Positions 41,960 through 51,322 of a stretch of DNA of 64,000 nucleotides are shown here, piece by piece. Within the stretch, counting starts at the first letter, position 1, and every line of letters begins with the position of its first letter. This DNA comes from Halorarum salinum (GTDB lineage Archaea; Halobacteriota; Halobacteria; Halobacteriales; Haloferacaceae), in contig NZ_CP058579.1 in NCBI RefSeq assembly GCF_013402875.1, positions 2,976,001 to 3,040,000 on the forward strand, written 5' to 3'. A model generated the notes under the pieces. The model was not told the origin of the DNA and did no database searches. It was given only the letters and a program-made list of their open reading frames with translations. The position numbers were made by a program, and so were the translations under genes.

Positions 41960-44900
41960 TTACGGTTCCCGTTCGCAGCCGGGAACGCTGGCGTCCGGAC
42001 AGGGCCACCCGTCCGACCGCTCGTCCGCGTCACCGTCCACGTCGCCGACGCCCCCTTTCCCTGCGGGTACGGCGACGAGGACGACCGTGCTCGTACGGAA
42101 CGAGACGCGTTCGTTCCGACCGACGCGTTCCGGGGCGCCGTCCCCGTCGACGTCGAACCGAACGGGGCGACCATCCCTGACGTACCGGACGACCGTTCCG
42201 GCTCCGTCCGGCGATCCGGTTCGTGCCTCCACCGCGAACTCCGGGTAGTGGCCACGCACCTCGACCGACCACGCGTTGACGGTGGCGTACCAGTAGCCCG
42301 GCGCGGGAGCGACCGGGAGTCCGGCCACTGCCGGGCCGAACGTCCCCTCCGCGTACCGGTCGCGGACCTCCTCGGCGGCACGGTCCGTCCCCGACTCGAC
42401 CGCGTCGTGGACGAGTTCGCGACCCACCCGTCGTTCGGTCGTGACCGTCGCGTTCGTCACGTCCGCCGGGACGGCGATCCGTTCGCTGCCCGCCTCCTCC
42501 GTGACCGACAGTCGCAGACGAACTGCGAGCCGGTCCCGTTCGGTCGCCGAGAACGACCCACGTTCGGCCGTCTCGCGTGCGACCGCGTCCGCGTACGACC
42601 CGTTCGTCATGGCGACCGCTCGCTCGCCGAGACCGGGGTACTCCCGGTCCGCCGCGTCGAGGGCCGCGCTGCGATCCCGAGCGGAGAGGCGATCGCCGGC
42701 GCGTCGGTCCAGCGTTCCGTCGGCGCGGGTTCGGACGCGCCGGACGGACGGCCGTACCTCGGACGCGAGGTCGTCCCGCCGTCGTTCGAGCGTCCGGTTC
42801 CCGCTCGCCCCGAGCGTCCCGTTAGCGCGCCGAAGTGCCAGGCCGGCCGAACGGAGCGACGTCGTTCGGCGCTTCGGGAGCACCGCGTCGGTGACCGTGT
42901 CGGCGACGTCGCCGGACGGGACGGTGAACACGTTCGTGTTTCGAGCGGCGAGCGGGCGGACCTCCCCCACCCGGTGGCTCGCGCCCGTTCGCTCCGGGGA
43001 CACCGACGTGAGCGTCAGATAGCCGGGGGTGGCGTCGGGCGTCAGGACGACCGGCCCGGCGGGCCCGTGACCGATCGGGCGAGGTTCGGGGGCAACCCGC
43101 TCGGCCGTCGCCTCGCTCACCTCGTCGAGGCGCTCCGAAAGCGGTACCTCCGCCTCCTCCAGCGCGTCCCTGAACGCGTCGTTCCGGCGATCCGACGTGC
43201 CGGCTCGGTCCTCGAGGAGGGCGATGAGTCCGTCGAGGAACGCCGCGCGCGCCGCGACGCGTGCGCGGTCGCTCGCGCCGTCGTACCGGGATGGGGCGTC
43301 CACGAGTGCCGCGCGTCGTTCGCGCAGCGCCGCCGCCAGTGCCGCCGGTGCGTTCGCCTCGCCGGCCGCGACGGCGTCGCGGTCGACGCGAACGGTCACG
43401 TCGCGCGTTCGCTCCCGGAGGCCTGCGACGTCGGCGTACACCCAGTCGTCGAGTTCCTCCGGCCGGTCCCCGGAGACGACGATGGTCTCGGTGTCGTCCC
43501 CCGTTTCCGGCGCGTCTCGGGCGACCCTTCGCAGTCGCTCGGGACCCGCGAGGCGTTCGAGCGCGTCGTCCCGAACGTCCGCGAGGTTCGACCCGCCGAG
43601 GGCACCGCCGGGCTCGAACGCCGGCGAGACGGGGCGGTTCGGCCCGTGTGTCGGATGACGGTACTCGGCCGACACCCTGACCCGAACCTCGTGGACGTCC
43701 GTCCACGTCGTTCGGGTCTCGCGCGTCCTCGTTCCGTTCAGCCAGGTTCGGACGGCGGCGTGTCTCACCCGCACCGTCAGCGTCGCGTCGAGGAACTCGC
43801 GCGGGTCGTCCCTCCGGCGGGTGGTTCTGTCGACGACCTCGACGGTGTTCGATCGACGGTCGGCGACGAGCGTCCAGTTCCGGCCCGGCGGCTCGGGCTC
43901 AGGGGCCTCGCCCACGTCCGAGGCCGCGAGCCGGACCGTACGCGTCACCTCGGCCCGATAGGCCGCGTCGGCGACCCGACGGGCGTCGCCGGCGAGGAAC
44001 TCCGCGAACGCCCTGTCGGCGCTCCGGTTCACGCCGACGACGAGGTCCCCGTCGCTCCCCGGGGAAGGAGTCGACCGGGCTCCCGCCGCGCCGGACTGGT
44101 CCCCGCTCGCCGACAGAACGGTGTCGGTCCACGCCGGACCTTGTCGTATCGCCGGCCCGAACAGGTCGGTCGTCCCCACCTCGGCCGTCGCGCGCACGAC
44201 TCCGGCGCGTCCTTCCGCGTCGGCACGGCCATACACCGCCCGTTGCTCACGCAGCGCCGCGGCGTTGCTCGACAGTTCTACGTGCCGGTTCGTGAGGACG
44301 TTCCGAACCGGAGCGCCGCCGTACTGGGCCAGCCCCCGCGCCTCCGCGACGCCCGTGAGCCGCCAGGTGAGCTGCCGGCCCAGTCCCGGCCCTTCGAGCG
44401 GACCGGCGTTGAGCCGTCGTTCGTACCGGAGCGTCCGCTCGTGCATCGCGAGCACCGGCACCGCCACCGTCACGACGTAGTCGGTTCGTGCGGTGGCGAC
44501 GACACGTCCGTCCCGCCTGGCTTCGATCGTCACGTTCCGTATCGTGACCGTCGTGGCCGTCCCGTCCTCGGCGGGACGGACGTCGATCCGACGGATGGCA
44601 TCGCGGAGCTCCGAAGTCGAGTTCACGGCCGGGAGACCGGCGGTTCCGACGGTCCTCCCGTCGTCGACCTCCGTCGTTCGTAGCGCCGACGCGACCGACC
44701 CGTAGATTCGAAGTCTGAGCGCGTCCCTGAACGGGGAACTCCCGTTCAGGGCGTCACCGGCCGGGGTGTCCGCCGGGCCCGTGACCGGTTCTGCCGCCGC
44801 GGCCCGTGCCGCCTCCTCCGTCGCGGTCCTGATAGCCGGACGCGCCGTCGCTTCCGTCCGGTCCAGGGTCGACTCCGCGGCGACCGTACCTCCGGTGGAC

Positions 44901-45004
44901 GCCGAGAGCGCCACGGTGTTCGCGTAGCCGACGCTCCCGAGGAGCAGCACGACGCCCACGAGCGCGAACGGGACGCGGGCGCGGTCCGTGGACTCCCGGG
45001 TCAC
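41960..45004 (-). CDS. large secreted or surface protein of the pilus-like locus (DUF7286-like)
   Basis: A 1014-residue protein, last gene of the pilus-like operon. Residues about 11-30 form one hydrophobic segment after a short positive stretch (RARVPFALVGVVLLLGSVGY), and the rest is soluble and rich in Asn-X-Ser/Thr sites (NGSS, NST, NVT, NGT, NRT), as expected outside the cell. No catalytic motif is recognised. Start is GTG 45004, overlapping the preceding stop by GTGA; the ORF continues further upstream only in antisense to that gene. Its size, one anchor helix and operon place suggest a structural or adhesin-like part of the machine (inference). Confidence 0.72.
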   Translation of the reverse strand: MTRESTDRARVPFALVGVVLLLGSVGYANTVALSASTGGTVAAESTLDRTEATARPAIRTATEEAARAAAAEPVTGPADTPAGDALNGSSPFRDALRLRIYGSVASALRTTEVDDGRTVGTAGLPAVNSTSELRDAIRRIDVRPAEDGTATTVTIRNVTIEARRDGRVVATARTDYVVTVAVPVLAMHERTLRYERRLNAGPLEGPGLGRQLTWRLTGVAEARGLAQYGGAPVRNVLTNRHVELSSNAAALREQRAVYGRADAEGRAGVVRATAEVGTTDLFGPAIRQGPAWTDTVLSASGDQSGAAGARSTPSPGSDGDLVVGVNRSADRAFAEFLAGDARRVADAAYRAEVTRTVRLAASDVGEAPEPEPPGRNWTLVADRRSNTVEVVDRTTRRRDDPREFLDATLTVRVRHAAVRTWLNGTRTRETRTTWTDVHEVRVRVSAEYRHPTHGPNRPVSPAFEPGGALGGSNLADVRDDALERLAGPERLRRVARDAPETGDDTETIVVSGDRPEELDDWVYADVAGLRERTRDVTVRVDRDAVAAGEANAPAALAAALRERRAALVDAPSRYDGASDRARVAARAAFLDGLIALLEDRAGTSDRRNDAFRDALEEAEVPLSERLDEVSEATAERVAPEPRPIGHGPAGPVVLTPDATPGYLTLTSVSPERTGASHRVGEVRPLAARNTNVFTVPSGDVADTVTDAVLPKRRTTSLRSAGLALRRANGTLGASGNRTLERRRDDLASEVRPSVRRVRTRADGTLDRRAGDRLSARDRSAALDAADREYPGLGERAVAMTNGSYADAVARETAERGSFSATERDRLAVRLRLSVTEEAGSERIAVPADVTNATVTTERRVGRELVHDAVESGTDRAAEEVRDRYAEGTFGPAVAGLPVAPAPGYWYATVNAWSVEVRGHYPEFAVEARTGSPDGAGTVVRYVRDGRPVRFDVDGDGAPERVGRNERVSFRTSTVVLVAVPAGKGGVGDVDGDADERSDGWPCPDASVPGCEREP

Positions 45005-45843
45005 GGCGACCACGCCCTGACGACGACGACGACGCGGTCGGTCCTGTCGACCTCCTCGACCGACCGCCGTTCGGTCGAGTTTCCGCGCAGGTCGGCTCGA
45101 ACCCGTTCCGCGACGATCGGACGGAGTAGCTCGTTGGCGGCACGCGGACCGCCACTCTCGAGGGGGCCGATCGTGTCGACGCCGTATCGCTCGCCGACCG
45201 CCCGGTACCGCCGTTCCACGAGTTCGGGGAGCGGCGCGTCGTCGTGGAGCGCGAACCGGAGCCGCTCGGGCGGGAAGAGCGCACGGACGATCGTTGCCGC
45301 CAGGCGGTCGTAGCCATCGGCCTCCACATCGCTCCCGGTCGCGTTTCCGGTCGCCGGGGGGACGTGAACCGGGACGGTGAATCGGGCCGCCTCGACCGCA
45401 CGTCCGGCGGGGGGTTCGGGGCCGACCGTCACGTCGCCGCGGACGTGTGAACCCGGATACGGCTCCCACCGCGCGTGTACTCGCGTCCGCGGCGGGAGCG
45501 CCTCGGCGACGGCGCGCCGCACGCCGCGACGGTAGTCGGCGGAGGCGTTCGACAGCGGACTCCCGGCGATCGATGCGTTCCTGAACGCCGCCCGTGCGAG
45601 CAGTTCCGCGAGCGTCCCGTGCGCGACCCGGTCGCGTTCACCGCTCCCGGAACTCCGCGTCCCGACTTCGCGGTCGTCCGCCGCGAGCGAGTAGCTCACG
45701 TTCCCGGTCGTGACCGCCAGCGTCTCCGCAGTCGCATCCGCCCGACCGGGGGGCAGGTCGGGCTCCTGGGTACCGACGACGGTCAGCGCCGCGGCGCTGA
45801 CGAGCAGGAGACAGAGGCCGGCGTCGAGGGCGGTCGCCGTCAC
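45001..45843 (-). CDS. DUF7284-like membrane-anchored protein
   Basis: A 280-residue protein with one N-terminal hydrophobic segment (TALDAGLCLLLVSAAALTVVG) and a soluble remainder including an EPYPGSHVRGDVTVGPEPPAG stretch (20-plus residues, positions about 126-146). Start is GTG 45843, overlapping the previous stop (GTGA); the end overlaps the next gene's GTG. The N-terminal pattern, short polar leader then hydrophobic helix with an Asp at the start, resembles archaeal pilin-like or pseudopilin-like proteins, but I see no certain cleavage motif. No enzyme motifs. Confidence 0.7.
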   Translation of the reverse strand: MTATALDAGLCLLLVSAAALTVVGTQEPDLPPGRADATAETLAVTTGNVSYSLAADDREVGTRSSGSGERDRVAHGTLAELLARAAFRNASIAGSPLSNASADYRRGVRRAVAEALPPRTRVHARWEPYPGSHVRGDVTVGPEPPAGRAVEAARFTVPVHVPPATGNATGSDVEADGYDRLAATIVRALFPPERLRFALHDDAPLPELVERRYRAVGERYGVDTIGPLESGGPRAANELLRPIVAERVRADLRGNSTERRSVEEVDRTDRVVVVVRAWSP

Positions 45844-46232
45844 GACCAGACCTCCACCGAGAGGGTCGCCCGTCGAACGACGCCCGGCCGCATCTCGACG
45901 CCGACCGACCTGGATGCGTGGCTCGCTCCCTGGGCGGGCGTCGGACCGGCCGTCCTCCGCAGGCCATCCATCACGAGCGAGACGTTCACCTCGTACCCCG
46001 ACGGACCGACGGCCCGTGCGTCGTCCAGCCGATCCGGATCGGTTACGCCGCCCGTCGTGAGCCGGTCGTGCACGCGGTCGAGCGTCGGACTCGCGAGGTC
46101 GCGCCGGGGGTCCGGCGTCACGTCGGCGAGCACGACCACGTACGCCGTGAGACCGAAGACGATCGCGAGCACGGCAGCGAGCGTCACCGTCGGCTCCGCC
46201 TGCGCCCTACGCGGCGAGGACGAGCGTCGCAT
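45840..46232 (-). CDS. DUF7285-like pilin-like protein
   Basis: A 130-residue protein. The N terminus MRRSSSPRRAQAEPTVTLAAV has a basic leader, then a polar junction (AQAEP with Glu near the start of the helix) and a hydrophobic helix to VVVLADV, like a type IV pilin signal. The rest is a small beta-rich globular part ending in ATLSVEVWS. ATG 46232 is used; GTG 46238 is an alternative. It overlaps the DUF7283-like gene by 26 bases. It may form part of a filament with the DUF7284 and DUF7286 proteins (inference). Confidence 0.66.
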   Translation of the reverse strand: MRRSSSPRRAQAEPTVTLAAVLAIVFGLTAYVVVLADVTPDPRRDLASPTLDRVHDRLTTGGVTDPDRLDDARAVGPSGYEVNVSLVMDGLRRTAGPTPAQGASHASRSVGVEMRPGVVRRATLSVEVWS

Positions 46233-46677
46233 CCTCACCCCCCAGGGAGACGCTGCGGACGACCAGCGCTTCGGCCTCGCGCCACTCCGCCGGCCGATTC
46301 TCGACCTCCGCGGTCGCGCTGCGGAAGGACCTCCCGCTCCGGAACGTCGCTCCCGATCGGTCCCCCCTCGCCACGGCGGCGAGATCAGTGCCGGGGTCCA
46401 CCGGAACGACGGGACCGAACGCGAATCGGGCGTGTGCCACCCCGGCGTCGGACCTGAGCGTGAGCCCGTCCGGACCGATCCGAACGGCGTCCGCGGCGAT
46501 CCGGTAGCTCCCGCGGGCGGGCGGCTCACTGGCCGCCACGGAGTCCACGGCGTCCGCGGCGGACGCGGCGTCCGGAGGCGGTGCCGTCGGGACGCCGTAC
46601 GCTGTTCCGAGCAACACGGTGGCGACCGCGGCCGTGCCGAGCCAGGCGTACCACGCGTCCACGGGGACGTCGAACAT
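46207..46677 (-). CDS. DUF7283-like membrane-anchored protein
   Basis: A 156-residue protein with an N-terminal hydrophobic segment (AWYAWLGTAAVATVLLGTAYG) and a proline/alanine-rich stalk, then a beta-rich domain (SGATFRSGRSFRSATAEVEN). The C terminus ends LVVRSVSLGGEDATLVLAA. Start ATG 46677, 31 bases after the PilC-like gene. Single anchor and small domain suit a minor pilin or pseudopilin-type component, though the basic leader is missing. Function unknown. Confidence 0.66.
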   Translation of the reverse strand: MFDVPVDAWYAWLGTAAVATVLLGTAYGVPTAPPPDAASAADAVDSVAASEPPARGSYRIAADAVRIGPDGLTLRSDAGVAHARFAFGPVVPVDPGTDLAAVARGDRSGATFRSGRSFRSATAEVENRPAEWREAEALVVRSVSLGGEDATLVLAA

Positions 46678-46708
46678 GGGGAGTGTGGTCCCGTCACCAC
46701 TGATAAAC

Positions 46709-48406
46709 TTACAGCAGCAACCCCGCCCCCAGGACGCCGACGAGGAAGCTCCCGACGGCCGTGACCAGCGCGATCCCGACTCGATAGGCGATCAGCGCCG
46801 CGTCGATCCCGCGTTCGAGTCCGGTCGCGAGGCCGGTCAGGAGGGTCGCGAGCAGGAGGACGTAACATCCGACCGCGCTTCCGACGAGTTCCGGCGGGAG
46901 CGGTGGCGCAGTCGCGTCCGGACCGAGCCCCCCGCCCGCGGTCGCGAGCCGTCGCGCGAGCGCCACCGTCGCACCGCCGACGAGCGGTCCGAACAGCGCG
47001 CCGGTCTGGACGAGCGTCCGGGTGACGGCTGCGAGGGAGCGCCGCCCGTCCCGTTCGCGTTCGAGGAGTTCGTCGAGCCGGTCGGCGTGCGAGCACAGCG
47101 CCTCGCCGGCGGGCTTCCCCTCCCGTGCGGCGACCGCGAGCAACGAAACCGCCGCCCGCGTGCGGGTTCCCCCCTCGTCCGCGAACGGACCGGACCGACC
47201 GAGGAACGAGTCGCGAACTCCCACGCCCAGCAGTCGCTGGCGGCGGGCGGCCTCCCGGAACGCTCCGCCCGCCCGGCCCGGCGTCCGCGCTCCGGCCCTG
47301 GCGATCGCCGTCTCGACCGCTTCGCCGTCCGCGACCGCCCTGCCGACCGCCGAGAGCGCGTCCGGGAGCCCCCGTTCCAGTTCCCGGACCCGTCGGCGCT
47401 CGCGGACGACCGGCCGTGTGAGCACGACCAGCGAGGTTCCGACCCCGACCCCGACGGCGGCGACTGAGGACGCCCACGCGTCGAGGACGATGCCGGAGGC
47501 GAACCAGGCGACCCCCGCCGCACCGCCCCCGGCCACCGCCGCGAGGACGCGTCCGTCGACGATCGACCCCCGATCGACTTCGACCGCCGGAGGTTGAAAC
47601 GCCACGGGACGGGCGGCGAGCAGCCGCACGCTCCCGACGGCGAGCGAGAACGGAAGCAGGAGGTCGTAGACGAGGACGAACGCGGCCGGGGTGACGGGAA
47701 CGCCGGCAGCGGTGGCCGCCGGGAGGGCTCCGACGAGCGCCAGGGGGAGGAGGACGCCGAACGCGTACAGTCCCGTCACCGGACCGCGGAGTTCGCCCGC
47801 GAAGGAGGCGACCCGTTCGCTGAGCGCGGTGTCGACCGCCCGTACCGTCCGGTCCAGGATCCGGTCACGACGCTCCGGGTTCGCCTCTGCCGCCGCGAGC
47901 AGTCCCGCAGTCGCCCGGTCGAGCGCCGGAAACCACGGGCTCCATTCGTCGGTGAACCCGTTCAGGCCCGTCCGGGGCGTGCCGACGCTCCGCTCGACGT
48001 GGTCCCGGAGACTCCGCGCCAGAATCCCCTCGCCCGAGCGGGCGGCGAACCGCGCGGCGCGTTCGGGCACCGGCATCAGCCGCATCCGGAGCGCCAGCAT
48101 CCCGACGAGCTCCAGCGCGTCGCTCAACGCCCGAGTCCGTCGGAAGGCGGCCAGCGTTCCCGGCGCCGCCTCGACGGCGCGCACCGATCCGATTCCGAAC
48201 GCGACCGCGAGTGCGCTCCCCGTCGACGCGCCAAGCGCGGACACGAGCGCGATCCAGACCGCGAGCGAGAGGACCGTCGCCGTCACGTACCCGGCACCCA
48301 GGACGAACTCGGGCGGGTGGGACACGTTCAGAACGCCGAGCGATCGTCGGAGGTCGGCGTCGACCCGGATCGGGAACGGCCAGACGGTCGCGAGCCGTCT
48401 CAGCAT
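46709..48406 (-). CDS. type IV pilus/secretion-type inner-membrane platform protein (PilC/TadC-like)
   Basis: A 565-residue membrane protein with a T2SSF/TadC-like arrangement: two cytoplasmic GspF-type domains, the second with RELERGLPDALSAVGRAVAD, and about eight hydrophobic segments between and after them (GYVTATVLSLAVWIALVSAL; LALVGALPAATAAGVPVTPA and others). It is the platform on which the ATPase acts to polymerise or move pilin-like subunits. The stop of the ATPase gene overlaps its start by 7 bases. The N-terminal half is shorter in its second domain than in archaellar ArlJ. Confidence 0.82.
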   Translation of the reverse strand: MLRRLATVWPFPIRVDADLRRSLGVLNVSHPPEFVLGAGYVTATVLSLAVWIALVSALGASTGSALAVAFGIGSVRAVEAAPGTLAAFRRTRALSDALELVGMLALRMRLMPVPERAARFAARSGEGILARSLRDHVERSVGTPRTGLNGFTDEWSPWFPALDRATAGLLAAAEANPERRDRILDRTVRAVDTALSERVASFAGELRGPVTGLYAFGVLLPLALVGALPAATAAGVPVTPAAFVLVYDLLLPFSLAVGSVRLLAARPVAFQPPAVEVDRGSIVDGRVLAAVAGGGAAGVAWFASGIVLDAWASSVAAVGVGVGTSLVVLTRPVVRERRRVRELERGLPDALSAVGRAVADGEAVETAIARAGARTPGRAGGAFREAARRQRLLGVGVRDSFLGRSGPFADEGGTRTRAAVSLLAVAAREGKPAGEALCSHADRLDELLERERDGRRSLAAVTRTLVQTGALFGPLVGGATVALARRLATAGGGLGPDATAPPLPPELVGSAVGCYVLLLATLLTGLATGLERGIDAALIAYRVGIALVTAVGSFLVGVLGAGLLL

Positions 48407-50259
48407 CGGTCACGATCCGTCCCTTCGGGCCCCGTCCTGCCGTCGACGGCGAGCGATTCCAGCCGGTCGGCCCGGTCGTGGATCGCCGTCCGAACGTCGT
48501 GATAGGACTCGGCCGGCCCGGCGAGCGCCGGGAGCAGGACGCTCTCGCCCCGCTCGATCACGCCGGTGGGCGCCGGTTCCCCTCCGGAACGGTCGAACAG
48601 CGGGACGATTCGGGTCGCGTCGTCGCCGACGCGTACCTCCTCGACGGCGCCGAGCCGTCGATCGGGGGCGAGCGAGACGACGAGATCGGTCGCCGCGAAC
48701 GAGGATTCGGGAACGCCGAGGTCCGAGACGACGCGTTCGCGGACCGTCTCCCCGTCGGAACCGTGGATCGTGCCGAGCACGGCGTCGGCCGCCGCCCCGA
48801 TCCGCATCGCCTCGTACAGCGCCGTCGCCTCCTCGCCCCGAACCTCCCCCACGACGAGCGCACCGTCGCCGAGTCTCAGGGCCGTCCTGACCGCGTCGGT
48901 CGAGGTGAGCGCCGCGTCCGGGCCGTTTCCGACGCGGATCGACTGGACGTCCCGGTCGGCGCCGCGAAGCGGGTCGGTGGGGAGCTCCGGCGTGTCCTCG
49001 ATGACGACCGTCCTGACGGCCTGAGGAAGCTCCCAGAGGAGCGCGCCGAGCGTCGTCGTCTTCCCGGCGCCCCGCGGACCGGCGACGAGTGCGGTCACGC
49101 CGCGTTCGACCGCGAGCGAGAGCACCCCCGCGGCGGAGGGAGGGATCGACCCGACGGAGATCAGCCGTGCGAGCGTCCACGGCTCGTCGTCCGTGCGGCG
49201 GAACGCGAACGCCGGACCGTCGCTCGCGGGGTCGGTGACGCCCGCCACCCGAACGCCGTCCAGCGAGGCGTCGACGGTGGGGGAGGCACGCGAGAACGAC
49301 CGCCCTCCCGCCGTCCGCACCCGGGACGCGAGCGCGGACAGGTCCCTTCGGGAGAACCGGACGTTCGTCGTCACGGGGTCGCCGTCGACGACCGCCCGGA
49401 CCGGGCTCCCGGCCGCCGGCGCGGTGAGGAAGGCGTCGGTGAGCCCCGAGTCCGCGAACAGGTCGTCGAGCAGGCCGTTCCCGCGCGTGTGCTTCCGGAG
49501 CACCGTCGACAGCGTCTCGACGGGGTCGTCCCGTCCCGCGACCGCACGGACCGCTCGCCCGGCGGCGCGGTCCCCGCCCCGAACGGTCCCGTCCGCGAGC
49601 GCGGCGGCTGCCTCCTCGAGGGCCACGAGCGCGTCCGCGTCGAGCGAGGCGCTCGCGGGCGTGAGGTGGTACAGTGACCTGTCGGCGTTCGTGTCGTACA
49701 GCCTGGCGGTCGCTCCGGTGTCGAGGTCTCGGACCTCGCGGAGCGTCGCGCCCGCCGGAACCCGGTCGTCAGCCCGACCGCGCGCGACCGACGGGGCGGC
49801 CGTGGGCCGGAGGACGTCCTCGTAGTCGGTCACCCCCTCCGCGCAGGCCGACAGTCCCGTCTCGGCGGCGACGCGAGCGACCGATCCGGCCCGGCCGCTC
49901 GCCGCTCGCACGGCCGCGAGGGGATCCGTCCGGGCCCGGGCGGAGAGTTTCGGGTCGTGGTGGGCGACCCGCTCGACGAACCGTCCGGCCGCGAGCAGGA
50001 ACGCGGCGGCGCGGCCGTCGTACGTTCGCTCGAGGCCGTCGGCCCGAGTCAGGACCGTCGCGGCGTCGCGCTCCGCCAGGCGGTCGACGACCGTCGACCG
50101 ACAGGCCGGAGCGGCCTCCAGCTCTCCCCGCCCCGGGCAGTCGTCGGCGTCGACGCGGAGCGTCACCCGGCCGTCGGCGGCACCGGTCGGGGTCCGGACG
50201 GCCGCGTCACACATGCACCGTCGTCCGTCGTCCGGCCGGAGGCGGTCGGGGAGGCGCAT
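48400..50259 (-). CDS. PilB/VirB11-type secretion ATPase
   Basis: A 619-residue ATPase of the T2SS/T4P/T4SS type, motor of the pilus-like system. From ATG 50259: Walker A GPRGAGKTT at 394-402, Asp box VVIEDTPEL near 418-426, Walker B LVVGEVRGEE about 468-477 and His box GTIHGSDG about 496-503. The N-terminal region carries Cys residues (CMCDAA about 15, DDCPGRG about 40, PACRST about 52) that could hold a metal. The start is uncertain: ATG 50259 makes a 97-base overlap with the upstream gene, ATG 50214 a shorter one. The gene is followed directly by its membrane partner. Confidence 0.87.
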   Translation of the reverse strand: MRLPDRLRPDDGRRCMCDAAVRTPTGAADGRVTLRVDADDCPGRGELEAAPACRSTVVDRLAERDAATVLTRADGLERTYDGRAAAFLLAAGRFVERVAHHDPKLSARARTDPLAAVRAASGRAGSVARVAAETGLSACAEGVTDYEDVLRPTAAPSVARGRADDRVPAGATLREVRDLDTGATARLYDTNADRSLYHLTPASASLDADALVALEEAAAALADGTVRGGDRAAGRAVRAVAGRDDPVETLSTVLRKHTRGNGLLDDLFADSGLTDAFLTAPAAGSPVRAVVDGDPVTTNVRFSRRDLSALASRVRTAGGRSFSRASPTVDASLDGVRVAGVTDPASDGPAFAFRRTDDEPWTLARLISVGSIPPSAAGVLSLAVERGVTALVAGPRGAGKTTTLGALLWELPQAVRTVVIEDTPELPTDPLRGADRDVQSIRVGNGPDAALTSTDAVRTALRLGDGALVVGEVRGEEATALYEAMRIGAAADAVLGTIHGSDGETVRERVVSDLGVPESSFAATDLVVSLAPDRRLGAVEEVRVGDDATRIVPLFDRSGGEPAPTGVIERGESVLLPALAGPAESYHDVRTAIHDRADRLESLAVDGRTGPEGTDRDRC

Positions 50260-50750
50260 GGACCGCCTGGTCCCGTTTCCGCACTTGAACCTTCGGCGAC
50301 CGCCACGAACACCTCCCCGTCCCCCGCCAGCCCTACGGCCCGCGTTCGATACGCCAGTTCCAGCACGTGGCGACCGGACTCCTCGAACCGGACGCCGCCG
50401 TCCGGGAGCGTCAGGTCCGCGTCGACCGGTCGGCTCGTCGACGGGCGCGTTCCCACCGCGTACTCGAGCGTGACGCCGACGCCCGGCGCCGGACAGAGTT
50501 CGACGAACCTCCCTCGTGCGGCGGTCAACGACCCCCGAGGGAGCCACACGGACACGCGGCGGCTGGCACCCGCGACGCCCGGTTCGACCGGGTCGGAGCC
50601 GGTCCGGAGGTCGGCTGCCTCGTCCTCCAGCGCCGTGCCGAACCGCGAGAGGTCGCTATCGGTCCGGTACGCGCCCGCGCCCTCGATGGCGGGAAGCGAC
50701 GTCGACACGAGCGCGACCGCCAGTACGGCCGCGAGGACGTATCTGATCAC
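50163..50750 (-). CDS. DUF7311-like membrane-anchored protein
   Basis: A 195-residue protein starting at GTG 50750 with a short hydrophobic segment (VIRYVLAAVLAVALVST), then a region resembling a beta domain (SRRVSVWLPRGSLTAARGRF, VTLEYAVGTRPST, GRHVLELAYRT). The C-terminal 25 residues (GGPCASPTASGRTTDDGACV) hold two cysteines. It overlaps the coiled-coil gene by GTGA and the ATPase by up to 97 bases. Function unknown. Confidence 0.68.
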   Translation of the reverse strand: MIRYVLAAVLAVALVSTSLPAIEGAGAYRTDSDLSRFGTALEDEAADLRTGSDPVEPGVAGASRRVSVWLPRGSLTAARGRFVELCPAPGVGVTLEYAVGTRPSTSRPVDADLTLPDGGVRFEESGRHVLELAYRTRAVGLAGDGEVFVAVAEGSSAETGPGGPCASPTASGRTTDDGACVTRPSGPRPVPPTAG

Positions 50751-51322
50751 AGTGCGTCGCGAAGCCTGCTCGCGACCCCGTCGGGGGCGGACTGATCGGC
50801 CGAATCGGAGTCCCGCTCGGGGGCAGCTCCCGATCGCAGTTCCGATCCGTGGTGCGCTTCGGACTCCGATTCGGATTCGAGGCCGGGAGCCGCATCGGAG
50901 TTCCCCTCCGACCCAGTTGGAACGCCGGGCGCGGCGTCGGCTTCGAGTCGGTCGACCGCGGCGAGCGCCGCGTCGGCCCGGCGCTCCACGTCGCGGTCGA
51001 CCGCACGGACGCCCCCGACGTATCCGCGGAGCGCCTCCGTCGCACCCTCCAGGTCCGCGAGGCGGTCCTCCAGATCCGCGAGCGAGTCCTCCACGGCGGA
51101 GAGTCGTCGGTCGAGGTCGGCCGCGTCGGACCCGCCGACGCTCGCGTGAGCGCCACCGGCGGTCGGCGTGCAGCCGTCGTCGGCGAGCGCGCGCTCGACG
51201 GCCGAGAGCCGCGCGGCGAGCGCGGCGGGATCGACGTTCCCCCCGGTACCGCCGCGGGCCCGTCGGCCCGGATCGGTCGCGTTTCGGCTCCGATTCGTCT
51301 CCCCCTCGGTCGGTTCCGACAT
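50747..51322 (-). CDS. DUF7310-like coiled-coil protein
   Basis: A 191-residue soluble, acidic protein, first gene of the pilus-like operon. Heptads occur at about residues 31-50 (PAALAARLSAVERALADDG) and 70-100 (ADLDRRLSAVEDSLADLEDR), followed by a disordered tail rich in Ser, Glu and Asp. No membrane helix. Start ATG 51322. It might be a cytoplasmic scaffold between the ATPase and other parts (inference). Confidence 0.7.
   Translation of the reverse strand: MSEPTEGETNRSRNATDPGRRARGGTGGNVDPAALAARLSAVERALADDGCTPTAGGAHASVGGSDAADLDRRLSAVEDSLADLEDRLADLEGATEALRGYVGGVRAVDRDVERRADAALAAVDRLEADAAPGVPTGSEGNSDAAPGLESESESEAHHGSELRSGAAPERDSDSADQSAPDGVASRLRDAL

Noticed and set aside
41585-44683. 1032-codon plus-strand ORF opposite the DUF7286-like gene
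   Set aside because: Arg/Val-rich with no hydrophobic pattern or motif; the minus-strand gene has the acidic composition, the N-terminal helix and operon overlaps expected of a real gene.
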